Assembly (NCBI GenBank): GCA_937921525.1
Contig: CAKZUM010000412.1
Span: forward strand, 1 to 7,282
Direction of reading: 5' to 3'
Length of the DNA stretch: 7,282 nt
From: an uncultured Saprospiraceae bacterium
GTDB taxonomy: Bacteria > Bacteroidota > Bacteroidia > Chitinophagales > Saprospiraceae
A program made the translations under genes and the position numbers. Positions 1 through 5,852 of this stretch are shown one piece after another (positions within the stretch are counted from its first letter, which is position 1; each line of letters starts with the position of its first letter). The notes below the pieces were generated by a model, which was given only the letters and a program-made list of their open reading frames with translations, was not told the origin of the DNA and did not search any database.

Positions 1-86
1 GGATTGATTAGTCACGGATTTTTTACATCTGACTTCTCCTAAAATGTAGCAAACTCATAGGGACTGTCAACGTTTTGTGAGTTTTG

Positions 87-118
87 GACTTGGTCTTGAC
101 TCTTGAACTTGAACTTTC
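87..118. repeat. Low-complexity CTTG/ACTTG word repeat
   Basis: The tract is built from irregular copies of CTTG and AACTTG spaced by 0-3 bases. Read on the minus strand it is purine-rich (AAGTTCAAGTTCAAGAG...) and lies a few bases after the stop codon of the acylase gene. No hairpin followed by a T-run is visible here, so it is not a convincing terminator. It resembles the other word repeats in this window in style but not in sequence. The rest of the 1-130 segment holds no gene that I can support. Confidence 0.5.
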
Positions 119-130
119 TTCACTCATACC

Positions 131-2239
131 TTATTTATAAAAAATTTTCATCGGAGAATACACCCGCACTACCTGCTCTAGCACCAACGCTTTATCCAAA
201 ATCATAGGCTTTAACTCCTGATCTACAAACAATTGCATTTGATCCGTATTATGTGGCTCACCTATTTCCGCACAGGTACCATAGGCGTTGACTGATTCCA
301 ATTGCACCCCTTCCTTGCCAAATCTGGCTAGTAGAATATACGACTCTCCCGCAACGCCCTTGAATCTGCCTTCCTCATCATTGCGACTATACATAGCTGC
401 TAAAACATCTGGGCCACCTCCTAAAGGCAGGCTAACCTCTCCTCGAATATGTCTTTGTACCCTACCTAGTGGTACTTCTAATTTTCCATATTCTTTCATT
501 AATCGTTCTTTACCTACCGTAATGGCTTGAACACAATCTGCTTCGGTAATAGCATAGCCAATATTGTATCGCTGCTCTTCTTTTAATTTTTCCGTTAAAG
601 CGTTTAGGGAAAGTATGAACAAAGCGGCAGTGGTATTATTAACTTCCGTATCCCTATCCCACTTTTTCAAAAGATTGACTGCATCGTTAATCGTAGGATA
701 TTTATCCGAAGGAAGCTGTAGCATCAGTTCCAAATTACCCATATAAGGAGAAGTCAATTTGGCTGGATAATGCGTATCATATTTTATCTTTTTAAAAGTG
801 GCATAATCTAAGGAATCATTTTGATTCATTAATTCCATCAATCTCGTACTCCGATTGTTTTCGACCCCTGTAGCCTGATACCCCATCGTTTTATTGTCTT
901 CATCTTCTATTGGATTATCTGCCAATCCACTAGAAGAAAAAGGCGTGTTATTCGTATTGAAAACATAACCAGATTCGGGATTCAAAACCTGCGGTAAACT
1001 ATCAATAGGAAAAAATGCGTTTGTCCATAAAGTAGCAGAAGTATCTCCGGGCAACGTTCCCTTCCAATCATAGTTTGGATTTCTGATGGGCAGTTTCCCA
1101 TTACTCAAATAGTAAATATTATCTTCTCTGTCTGCATAAACTATATTGGTAGAGACGATTTCTTGCATCGCTAAGGCTGCTTGAAATTCTTTGAAATTGC
1201 GAGCTTTATTCATTGCAAACCATTGTTCTGCCGCGCCAATTCCTTGAGCTACTAAGAATCGCCAAGCAAAGAATCCCTTATCTGTTTCGAAGGTGGGGCC
1301 GTATTTACTTTCATAGATGGTCTGGCGAATAGGTATTTTAATAGGCCCCAAAAGCTTCATCCATGCCCAATATGGTTTTTCTATTAATGGAATCCATTTT
1401 CCATCAAAGCGATACATTCCTTCTTTTTCTGGATGCATTATTAGTTGGTATACATCGGAAAAGTCTGCATGATTGACCGTATGTGCCCAACCTAAATGTT
1501 CATTCACTCCGTGAAAAATACAACTTCCACCAGGGAAGGTTCCGCCTAAAATATTCAGTCCTTCTTCACTAACAAGATGAGCTTCATACCACGAATACCA
1601 GCCTTCTAATGGTTGGTGGGAATTAATAGCTAAGTAGGTATAATCATCTGTGGTCTTTCGATTGCTAATAGCAATTGCATTTGATCCTTTCGGTAAATCA
1701 TCCGTGAAACCTTCTGCTACCCTACCCTCCAATATATTTATGAGGTCTTTTCCAGCTCCTGAAATTTCTACATTCCCTAGTAAATATCCGATCAATAAAT
1801 CTTTTTCTTTGAGTGGAAATAAATCTGGTAGCAGTAATTCTTCTGGATGCAGTCTTGCATAGGCATTGGCGCCCGCCACAAATGCTGCTAAATATTTTTT
1901 AAAATGTGCATTGGTGATGGTCGGTGCATATTTATCGGCTATTTCTGATAGGCCCATAAACTGTACACCAAAATCTACCGTGATTCCATCTTTGCCTTTT
2001 ATTTCTCCTAGGCGTCCTCTACCTGCAATCATTTGTTCTTGCATGGTTACAAAATCATCTTCGCACTGTGCCCAAGCCAAGCCATAGGCTACCTCTGCAT
2101 CTGTAGGTGCGAAGATATGAGGAACGCCCCACTGGTCTCTGGCTATTTTTATGGTTTCGTAGGATTCACTTTTTGGTATGGATTGTTGACAAGCGTTTAG
2201 TAGTATGAGTGCTAGTATTGGGAGATGGCGTAGGGGCAT
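131..2239 (-). CDS. Penicillin acylase family protein (Ntn hydrolase), probable lipoprotein
   Basis: This is a 702-residue precursor of the N-terminal-nucleophile amidase family, which includes penicillin G acylase and the acyl-homoserine-lactone acylases. These enzymes hydrolyse the amide bond of an acylated amine in the periplasm after the chain cuts itself in two. Residues 1-17 look like a lipoprotein signal, with a hydrophobic run and LNAC placing the lipid-bearing cysteine at 17. The GS junction at 185/186 marks self-cleavage, leaving Ser186 as the beta-chain N-terminus and nucleophile (SNAIAIS). Counting from that serine, His208 is beta-23 and Val255 (WAHTVN) is beta-70, the positions of the His and oxyanion-hole Val in PvdQ. 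Asn430 in FNTNNTP fits the oxyanion Asn. A late GEPHNTDQM motif is also family-typical. The start has no clear ribosome site, but no in-frame upstream ATG is available and the signal peptide fits it. The 123-bp gap after the DUF4230 gene permits co-transcription. The family call is secure; the substrate is unknown. Confidence 0.95.
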   Translation of the reverse strand: MPLRHLPILALILLNACQQSIPKSESYETIKIARDQWGVPHIFAPTDAEVAYGLAWAQCEDDFVTMQEQMIAGRGRLGEIKGKDGITVDFGVQFMGLSEIADKYAPTITNAHFKKYLAAFVAGANAYARLHPEELLLPDLFPLKEKDLLIGYLLGNVEISGAGKDLINILEGRVAEGFTDDLPKGSNAIAISNRKTTDDYTYLAINSHQPLEGWYSWYEAHLVSEEGLNILGGTFPGGSCIFHGVNEHLGWAHTVNHADFSDVYQLIMHPEKEGMYRFDGKWIPLIEKPYWAWMKLLGPIKIPIRQTIYESKYGPTFETDKGFFAWRFLVAQGIGAAEQWFAMNKARNFKEFQAALAMQEIVSTNIVYADREDNIYYLSNGKLPIRNPNYDWKGTLPGDTSATLWTNAFFPIDSLPQVLNPESGYVFNTNNTPFSSSGLADNPIEDEDNKTMGYQATGVENNRSTRLMELMNQNDSLDYATFKKIKYDTHYPAKLTSPYMGNLELMLQLPSDKYPTINDAVNLLKKWDRDTEVNNTTAALFILSLNALTEKLKEEQRYNIGYAITEADCVQAITVGKERLMKEYGKLEVPLGRVQRHIRGEVSLPLGGGPDVLAAMYSRNDEEGRFKGVAGESYILLARFGKEGVQLESVNAYGTCAEIGEPHNTDQMQLFVDQELKPMILDKALVLEQVVRVYSPMKIFYK

Positions 2240-2254
2240 TGGTTTTGTTTTGAT

Positions 2255-2300
2255 CCCCGCATTTCATACGGGGTTATTCGGGTTCAACTACTCCGTAGTT
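2255..2300. repeat. Pair of small palindromes upstream of the acylase gene
   Basis: There are two adjacent inverted repeats. CCCCG at 2255-2259 pairs with CGGGG at 2269-2273, and AACTAC at 2286-2291 pairs perfectly with GTAGTT at 2295-2300 around a 3-base loop. On the minus strand the first hairpin ends 15 bases before the acylase start codon, so it could affect translation. Neither is followed by a T-run on the minus strand, which argues against an intrinsic terminator. The GC-rich stems in AT-rich surroundings look like a short dispersed intergenic repeat, but only a genome search would show that. Confidence 0.5.
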
Positions 2301-2311
2301 CTACTTGATTC

Positions 2312-2360
2312 ATTCTCAATTTTCAATTCTTCAATTCTTCATTTTCAATTCTCCATTCTC
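2312..2360. repeat. Low-complexity ATTCTCAATT/CAATTCTT word repeat
   Basis: Irregular repeats of CAATT, TTCAATTC and ATTCTC fill the space directly after the stop codon of the DUF4230 gene. On the coding strand they read as purine-rich GAGAATTGAAAATTG words. A short relative occurs after the permease gene near 7115-7131. No function can be read from it. Confidence 0.6.
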
Positions 2361-2362
2361 CC

Positions 2363-3601
2363 TCAGCCTTCCACCGCAGAAAATTCTACACTCTCCTCTA
2401 TGGTTCGGCGGAACTTCACTTGTAGTTGATATTTTTTACTAAAGCTCGAAATTACTGGCGAAAACATTAAGTCCATTAAATTAGCGGCCTCTTGCTTTGC
2501 TTTATCCATTACATCACTATCAAGCGCATCTTTTCTAAATTCTGTTCTAAGCAAGTTAAAATTTCTATTAAAATCTTCGTCTTGCAACTCTCTCATCCAG
2601 CCTACTTCTAGCTTATCTACTTTTGGGTATACTTCGTGAGATAAGATCTCTGGTTCTGGTAACGTTACCGTTACAATCTTTCTTTTATCATCTAAATTGA
2701 GATCAAAATATTGATCCAATTTAAAGCCCACTTTTAGAATACTCATTGCAGATACTTCTATATCGGTAGTCGATACATCCATCCCCCACACTTTTGTTTT
2801 TAAGGACTTGCTTAAACCTTTACGGTCCCTTATTTCCATCGTGGCTAATTCCGCTACTGCTTTCTCCACTTTTTCTTCTAGCAAGCCTTTAGCTTTCGCA
2901 AAATCTTCTATAGCGGCCTTTTCTTGTAGTCGCTTTATCGTTGGCCCTAATCCTTCTTGTAATGCAATTCCACAAGGAGTATCAATTCTGTTCCCTTTAG
3001 CGGTCATAGCAGTAGACCCTGCTTCTAATAAGCCCATTATCACTACATTCACAAAAGAACAAGTGTATTTGGAAGCTACTTCATTCAATGTCTCTACAGC
3101 ACTAGCCGATTCATTTTGATACCATAGTTGGTTGTTATTATCAGACGTATCTCTTAAAGCAATGAAGTCTTTATAATATAAATCTTTATAATAGTCGTGG
3201 TGTTTCTGATATTCAGTTTCCAAATTAGCCTTCACTTTCCGACTCAAATCCATCCTATTAGCTACATGTGTCAGTAAGGATAGATTGAAAGAATAGATCA
3301 ATTGATCGAAGTCTCTACGGTATCGCTGAGGGTTGGAAAGAATGACCATCGCATCTTCTTCATTCACTGGAGATCGGTAATCCGCAGGAATGTAGGTAAT
3401 CTGCATTTCCTCTGGAATATGCGTTATATCTGGGTCGCCTGTAGAAAAACTGGTCAAATCTGAAATACTAGGCATTCCAAAGCCTGATTTAAAATATTTC
3501 ACCAACACCATAGAAGCAATACTGAACAAAACAAAGATCAATGCCCATCGACCAATACTGCTGGAAGTTCTCCTTTTTGGAGGTACGTAATCTTCTGACA
3601 T
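2363..3601 (-). CDS. Membrane-anchored DUF4230 domain protein
   Basis: From the ATG at 3601 this is a 412-residue protein. The first 18 residues are polar and basic (KRR), followed by one membrane segment at about 19-37. The rest probably faces the periplasm. The C-terminal part, about 276-397, matches DUF4230 as I know it: a VSTTDIEVSAM start, a strand ending in VTLPEPEIL (312-320), then charged helices. Residues about 215-261 are rich in K, E and A and probably helical, possibly coiled coil. The region between the membrane anchor and about residue 215 matches nothing I recognise. Two cysteines (181 and 210) lie in it. The frame stays open upstream to an ATG at 3658, but I prefer 3601: it gives a normal cytoplasmic tail before the membrane segment, and a candidate promoter would start RNA inside the longer version. 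The molecular function of DUF4230 proteins is not established. Co-transcription with the downstream acylase gene is possible. Confidence 0.8.
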   Translation of the reverse strand: MSEDYVPPKRRTSSSIGRWALIFVLFSIASMVLVKYFKSGFGMPSISDLTSFSTGDPDITHIPEEMQITYIPADYRSPVNEEDAMVILSNPQRYRRDFDQLIYSFNLSLLTHVANRMDLSRKVKANLETEYQKHHDYYKDLYYKDFIALRDTSDNNNQLWYQNESASAVETLNEVASKYTCSFVNVVIMGLLEAGSTAMTAKGNRIDTPCGIALQEGLGPTIKRLQEKAAIEDFAKAKGLLEEKVEKAVAELATMEIRDRKGLSKSLKTKVWGMDVSTTDIEVSAMSILKVGFKLDQYFDLNLDDKRKIVTVTLPEPEILSHEVYPKVDKLEVGWMRELQDEDFNRNFNLLRTEFRKDALDSDVMDKAKQEAANLMDLMFSPVISSFSKKYQLQVKFRRTIEESVEFSAVEG

Positions 3602-3643
3602 GTTTTTATTGATTGGTTCTTTGACTAATCCCGTGAAAAAGAT

Positions 3644-3675
3644 CAAATAAAAAGACAAGTTTATCTAGAGCCAAA
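3644..3675 (-). promoter_or_regulatory. Candidate promoter for the DUF4230 gene
   Basis: On the minus strand, TTTG at 3675-3672 is followed after 20 bases by TTTATTTG at 3651-3644. The Bacteroidota housekeeping pattern is TTTG, about 19-21 bases, then TAnnTTTG; the second box matches five of its six fixed positions. RNA would start near 3637, leaving a leader of roughly 36 bases before the ATG at 3601. This is a pattern match in AT-rich DNA and could be chance. Confidence 0.35.
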
Positions 3676-3679
3676 AAGT

Positions 3680-3773
3680 AGTTGACACTTTTTTACCACG
3701 GATTCACGGATTTTAAGCGTTCTACTTAGTTTAATCCGTGAATCCGTGGTAAAAAACACAATTAGTGTAAACT
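3680..3773. repeat. Large inverted repeat with perfect 24-bp arms
   Basis: The arms at 3689-3712 and 3733-3756 are exact reverse complements over 24 bases, around a 20-base loop. Each arm contains the direct sub-repeat CACGGATT / TCACGGATT. An outer pair (3680-3689 and 3764-3773) matches at 9 of 10 positions after an 8-base offset. On both strands the stem begins with Ts and ends with As, the opposite of an intrinsic terminator. It looks like a dispersed palindromic repeat. I see no clear target-site duplication. Confidence 0.8.
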
Positions 3774-3905
3774 TCTTTGATAATCTTGTCAATAAAAATC
3801 AACTCTCCTTCTGGTTCATTTTTATTTTTATTTGAACACGGAATTTAACAAAGAACGTATTGATTTAGATCGTCAATGGGGTAAGGTGAGCGACCATTAG
3901 TTAGT

Positions 3906-4050
3906 TACGCTACTGGATATTGTATAGAACAGAGAGTAGAGAAGAGAGAGTAGAGATAAATTTCGTTTATAACAATTGAATTTTCGACTTTTAAACGAAA
4001 TACATCTCTATTCTCTGTTCTCGCTTCTCTATTCTTAATAGTATAGCTCC
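3906..4050. mobile_element. Degenerate palindromic MITE-like element, copy A
   Basis: This is an imperfect inverted repeat centred at about 3980.5. The inner arms are TTTCGTTTA (3961-3969) and TAAACGAAA (3992-4000). The outer arms are purine-rich (AGAGAGTAGAGAAG...) on the left and the matching pyrimidine-rich sequence on the right. The left end (CTACTGGATATT) aligns with the left end of the element at 5371-5523 (CCACTGGACATT), so the two are diverged copies of one family. The right end is shorter and eroded, and no target duplication is visible. It encodes nothing. The boundaries are approximate. Confidence 0.6.
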
Positions 4051-4055
4051 AAAAT

Positions 4056-4089
4056 AAAAAAAAATCCGCTGGTGGGCGGATTTTTTTTT
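4056..4089 (-). terminator. Intrinsic terminator of queA (symmetrical)
   Basis: There is a perfect 14-bp stem, AAAAAAAAATCCGC at 4056-4069 against its complement at 4076-4089, with a 6-base loop. Read on the minus strand it gives a GC core followed by nine Ts, about 40 bases after the queA stop codon. Because As flank the other side, it could also stop transcription from the plus strand. Confidence 0.85.
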
Positions 4090-4103
4090 CTTTTTAACAA
4101 GAA

Positions 4104-4123
4104 GCTGATTTTTAAAGATCAGC
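4104..4123 (-). other. Hairpin directly after the queA stop codon
   Basis: GCTGAT (4104-4109) pairs with ATCAGC (4118-4123) around an 8-base loop, beginning five bases after the queA stop on the minus strand. It precedes the main terminator and has only a weak T-run of its own. It may protect the 3' end or help termination; that is inference. Confidence 0.4.
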
Positions 4124-4127
4124 CTAC

Positions 4128-5192
4128 TTATACAATCATCATGGCATCTCCATAGGAGAAAAACCGATATTTTTCTTTAATAGCCTCTTCGTAAGCACTC
4201 AGTATCAAATCTCTTCCACCAAAAGCACAAGCCATTATCGCTAAACTAGATTTAGGCAAATGGAAATTTGTAATCATTGTGTTAGCAATAGTGAATTCGA
4301 ATGGAGGATAGATAAATAAATTCGTCCATCCCTCTGCTAATTTTAAATTATTATTAGCAGAAACAGCAGACTCTATAGATCGCATAGAAGTGGTGCCGAC
4401 TGCACAGATTTTACGATTTTCTTTTAATGCTTTATTCACAATATTTACGGCATCCTCTTGTATTTTAAAATACTCCGCATCCATTTTATGCTTCGATAAA
4501 TCTTCTACGTCTATCGAACGGAAAGTACCTAGACCAGTGTGTAAAGTCAACTCTGCAAAATTAATTCCCTTCAATTCTAAGCGTTTCAATAATTCTTTAC
4601 TGAAATGTAAACCTGCACTTGGTGCCGCAACAGCCCCCATTTCTTTTGCATAAAGTGTTTGAAATCGCTCTCTATCCGATGGTTCTACCTCTCTATCAAT
4701 CAATTGAGGTAGTGGCGTATTTCCTAATTTATGTAAATCTTCAAAAAATGCTTCTTCTGTGTCCTCGTACAAAAAACGAATCGTTCTTCCTCTTGATGTT
4801 GTATTATCAACTACCTCCGCAACTAAGATGTCGTTGTTTTCTTTATCAGAAAAGTATAATTTATTACCGACTCTAATCTTTCTCGCTGGGTCTACCAATA
4901 CATCCCATAATTTTTGCTCTCGATTCAGTTCTCTCAATAGGAAAACCTCAATCTTTGCACCAGTTTTTTCTTTTCTACCAAATAACCGTGCTGGAAAAAC
5001 CTTTGTATTGTTGAGGATAAACACATCCTGATCATCAAAATACTCCAATACATCTTTAAATACTTTATGCTCAAATTTCCCAGTATCTCGATGCACAATC
5101 ATTAATCGAGACTCGTCTCTAAATTCAGATGGATATTTAGCAATTAGTTCTTCTGGTAACTCAAAATTAAACTGTGAAAGTTTAGTCCTCAT
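4128..5192 (-). CDS. queA: S-adenosylmethionine:tRNA ribosyltransferase-isomerase QueA
   Basis: QueA moves the ribose part of S-adenosylmethionine onto the 7-aminomethyl-7-deazaguanine base at wobble position 34 of tRNAs with GUN anticodons (Asp, Asn, His, Tyr), making epoxyqueuosine in the cytoplasm and releasing adenine and methionine. At 354 residues the protein has normal family length. Family motifs appear in order: ELPEELIAKYP at 11-21, NNTKVFPARLFG at 61-72, EMGAVAAPSAGLHF at 184-197, LHTGLGTF at 217-224, HKMDAEYF at 235-242, VGTTSMRSIES at 265-275 and TNFHLPKSSL at 308-317. Ser192 sits where many homologues have Thr, a mild change. The ATG at 5192 gives the usual QueA N-terminus and follows an AT-rich leader with no ribosome site. 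The gene is single, with its own terminator, and is bracketed by two related palindromic elements. No other queuosine gene is present in the window. Confidence 0.97.
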   Translation of the reverse strand: MRTKLSQFNFELPEELIAKYPSEFRDESRLMIVHRDTGKFEHKVFKDVLEYFDDQDVFILNNTKVFPARLFGRKEKTGAKIEVFLLRELNREQKLWDVLVDPARKIRVGNKLYFSDKENNDILVAEVVDNTTSRGRTIRFLYEDTEEAFFEDLHKLGNTPLPQLIDREVEPSDRERFQTLYAKEMGAVAAPSAGLHFSKELLKRLELKGINFAELTLHTGLGTFRSIDVEDLSKHKMDAEYFKIQEDAVNIVNKALKENRKICAVGTTSMRSIESAVSANNNLKLAEGWTNLFIYPPFEFTIANTMITNFHLPKSSLAIMACAFGGRDLILSAYEEAIKEKYRFFSYGDAMMIV

Positions 5193-5361
5193 GCAATTAA
5201 TTAAATTTTCTGTTAGATATTAGGAGTTAAAACATCAACTAATATGCCCCTAATCATAAAATATGTGTAGTCTTCAATGTTTGTTTGCTCTATATATTGC
5301 CTCATTGATCGTCAGAAAGGAAGTAAATAACTAGGAATCAAGTTATTGTATTCTTTCTTTT

Positions 5362-5532
5362 TCGCTAATACACACCACTGGACATTTTTAGAATAGAGAG
5401 CAGAGAAGCGAGAACAGAGATGGATTTCGTTTAAAAAACTATGAAATTTCATTATTTTTTAAACGAAACCTGTCTCTACTCTCTGCTCTCTATTCTCTGC
5501 TCTTTAAAATGTCCAATAGTCTGTCGCTAATA
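5362..5532. mobile_element. Palindromic MITE-like element, copy B, with 9-bp flanking repeats
   Basis: The element proper is 5371-5523 (153 bp) and is almost one long palindrome centred near 5446.5. Its ends are CACACCACTGGACATTTT on the left and, read inward on the other strand, CAGACTATTGGACATTTT on the right, matching at 15 of 18 positions. The middle arms are purine-rich AGAGAAG words. The core at 5425-5468 is an inverted repeat matching at 20 of 22 paired positions. TCGCTAATA occurs directly on both sides (5362-5370 and 5524-5532), as expected for a 9-bp target-site duplication. There is no coding capacity, so it would need a transposase encoded elsewhere. The alternative is a non-mobile palindromic repeat with a chance flanking match. 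Confidence 0.7.
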
Positions 5533-5647
5533 TTATCCTAAATATATAAGGAAACATTTTTTCAAAAAGTCACAAAGATATGAAAATGTAAGACCAGTTG
5601 CGGTTTACAATAAATAAGAATAACAAACTTTGATAAATAATGACTTT

Positions 5648-5687
5648 TAGGTGGGAAACGGAAGTGTTCCCTGTATTTAACCACTTA
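5648..5687 (+). other. Candidate structured RNA hairpin with GGAA loop
   Basis: An inner stem pairs 5653-5659 (GGGAAAC) with 5664-5671 (GTGTTCCC), with one bulged base at 5666 and a GGAA loop of the stable GNRA class. An outer 5-bp stem, 5648-5652 with 5683-5687, includes one G-T pair. It stands out as a GC-containing patch in AT-rich DNA. Without relatives to show paired changes this could be chance, and no RNA family is recognised. Confidence 0.2.
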
Positions 5688-5754
5688 GAAGCTCATTTTG
5701 TTTCAATTCTGATAAATTAGAAGATAAAAACAGTCTGTTAATCGAATCTATTAA

Positions 5755-5762
5755 TAGGTTTG
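5755..5762 (+). promoter_or_regulatory. Candidate -7 box for the ABC permease gene
   Basis: TAGGTTTG matches all six fixed positions of the Bacteroidota TAnnTTTG -7 box. The upstream box is weak: TCTG at 5734-5737, with a 17-base spacer that is slightly short. RNA would begin near 5768, giving a leader of about 85 bases that contains the palindrome at 5793-5810. Confidence 0.3.
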
Positions 5763-5792
5763 GGTGAAAGAATTCTATCTTTACAGGTAATG

Positions 5793-5810
5793 AAGTTGTT
5801 TAAACAACTT
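5793..5810. promoter_or_regulatory. 18-bp perfect palindrome upstream of the permease gene
   Basis: AAGTTGTTTAAACAACTT is its own reverse complement and ends 42 bases before the permease start codon. An uninterrupted dyad of this length, just downstream of a possible -7 box, would suit a dimeric repressor. There is no T-run after it for a terminator, and with no loop it would fold poorly as RNA. The regulator is unknown. Confidence 0.4.
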
Positions 5811-5852
5811 ATGTAAATACTTGCACAGTATAATCATCAATTTTCTGCGTTT

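Larger units (their letters stand above)
3602..4127. other. Gene-free stretch between the DUF4230 gene and queA
   Basis: No credible coding frame lies here. Reading upward it contains a candidate promoter for the DUF4230 gene (3644-3675), a large inverted repeat (3680-3773), about 130 bp of plain AT-rich sequence in which I see nothing, a degenerate palindromic element (3906-4050), and two hairpins at the queA 3' end (4056-4089 and 4104-4123). Confidence 0.7.
5193..5852. other. Gene-free region between divergent queA and the permease gene
   Basis: The two flanking genes point away from each other, so both promoters should lie here. I see no credible coding frame, tRNA or known riboswitch. 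The queA-side leader holds a weak fold: ATTAGG (5219-5224) with CCTAAT (5249-5254), and AGTT (5225-5228) with AACT (5237-5240). A 7-bp inverted repeat, AATAACT/AGTTATT, lies at 5326-5347. Next come the MITE-like element, a candidate RNA hairpin at 5648-5687, a possible -7 box at 5755-5762 and an 18-bp palindrome at 5793-5810. I found no convincing Bacteroidota-type box for queA. Confidence 0.6.

Noticed and set aside
2808..3119. Plus-strand open frame of about 100 codons inside the DUF4230 gene
   Set aside because: It lies wholly opposite a well-supported coding region, is rich in Ser and low in recognisable features, and has no homology that I recognise.
3602..3658. Longer start for the DUF4230 gene at 3658
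   Set aside because: It adds a hydrophobic stretch before a normal cytoplasmic tail, and the best promoter match lies within or just upstream of it. The ATG at 3601 gives a more typical membrane-anchor N-terminus.
3689..3756. Large inverted repeat as an intrinsic terminator
   Set aside because: On either strand the stem is preceded by Ts and followed by As, the reverse of what termination needs.
3931..5500. AGAGAAG-type repeats as a CRISPR array or tandem repeat locus
   Set aside because: The words are irregular with no constant spacers, and they are arranged as two palindromes, not as regularly spaced direct repeats.
5520..5850. tRNA, riboswitch or attachment site upstream of the permease
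   Set aside because: I found no cloverleaf, no GTTCGA-type arm, no CCA end and no known riboswitch core in this stretch.
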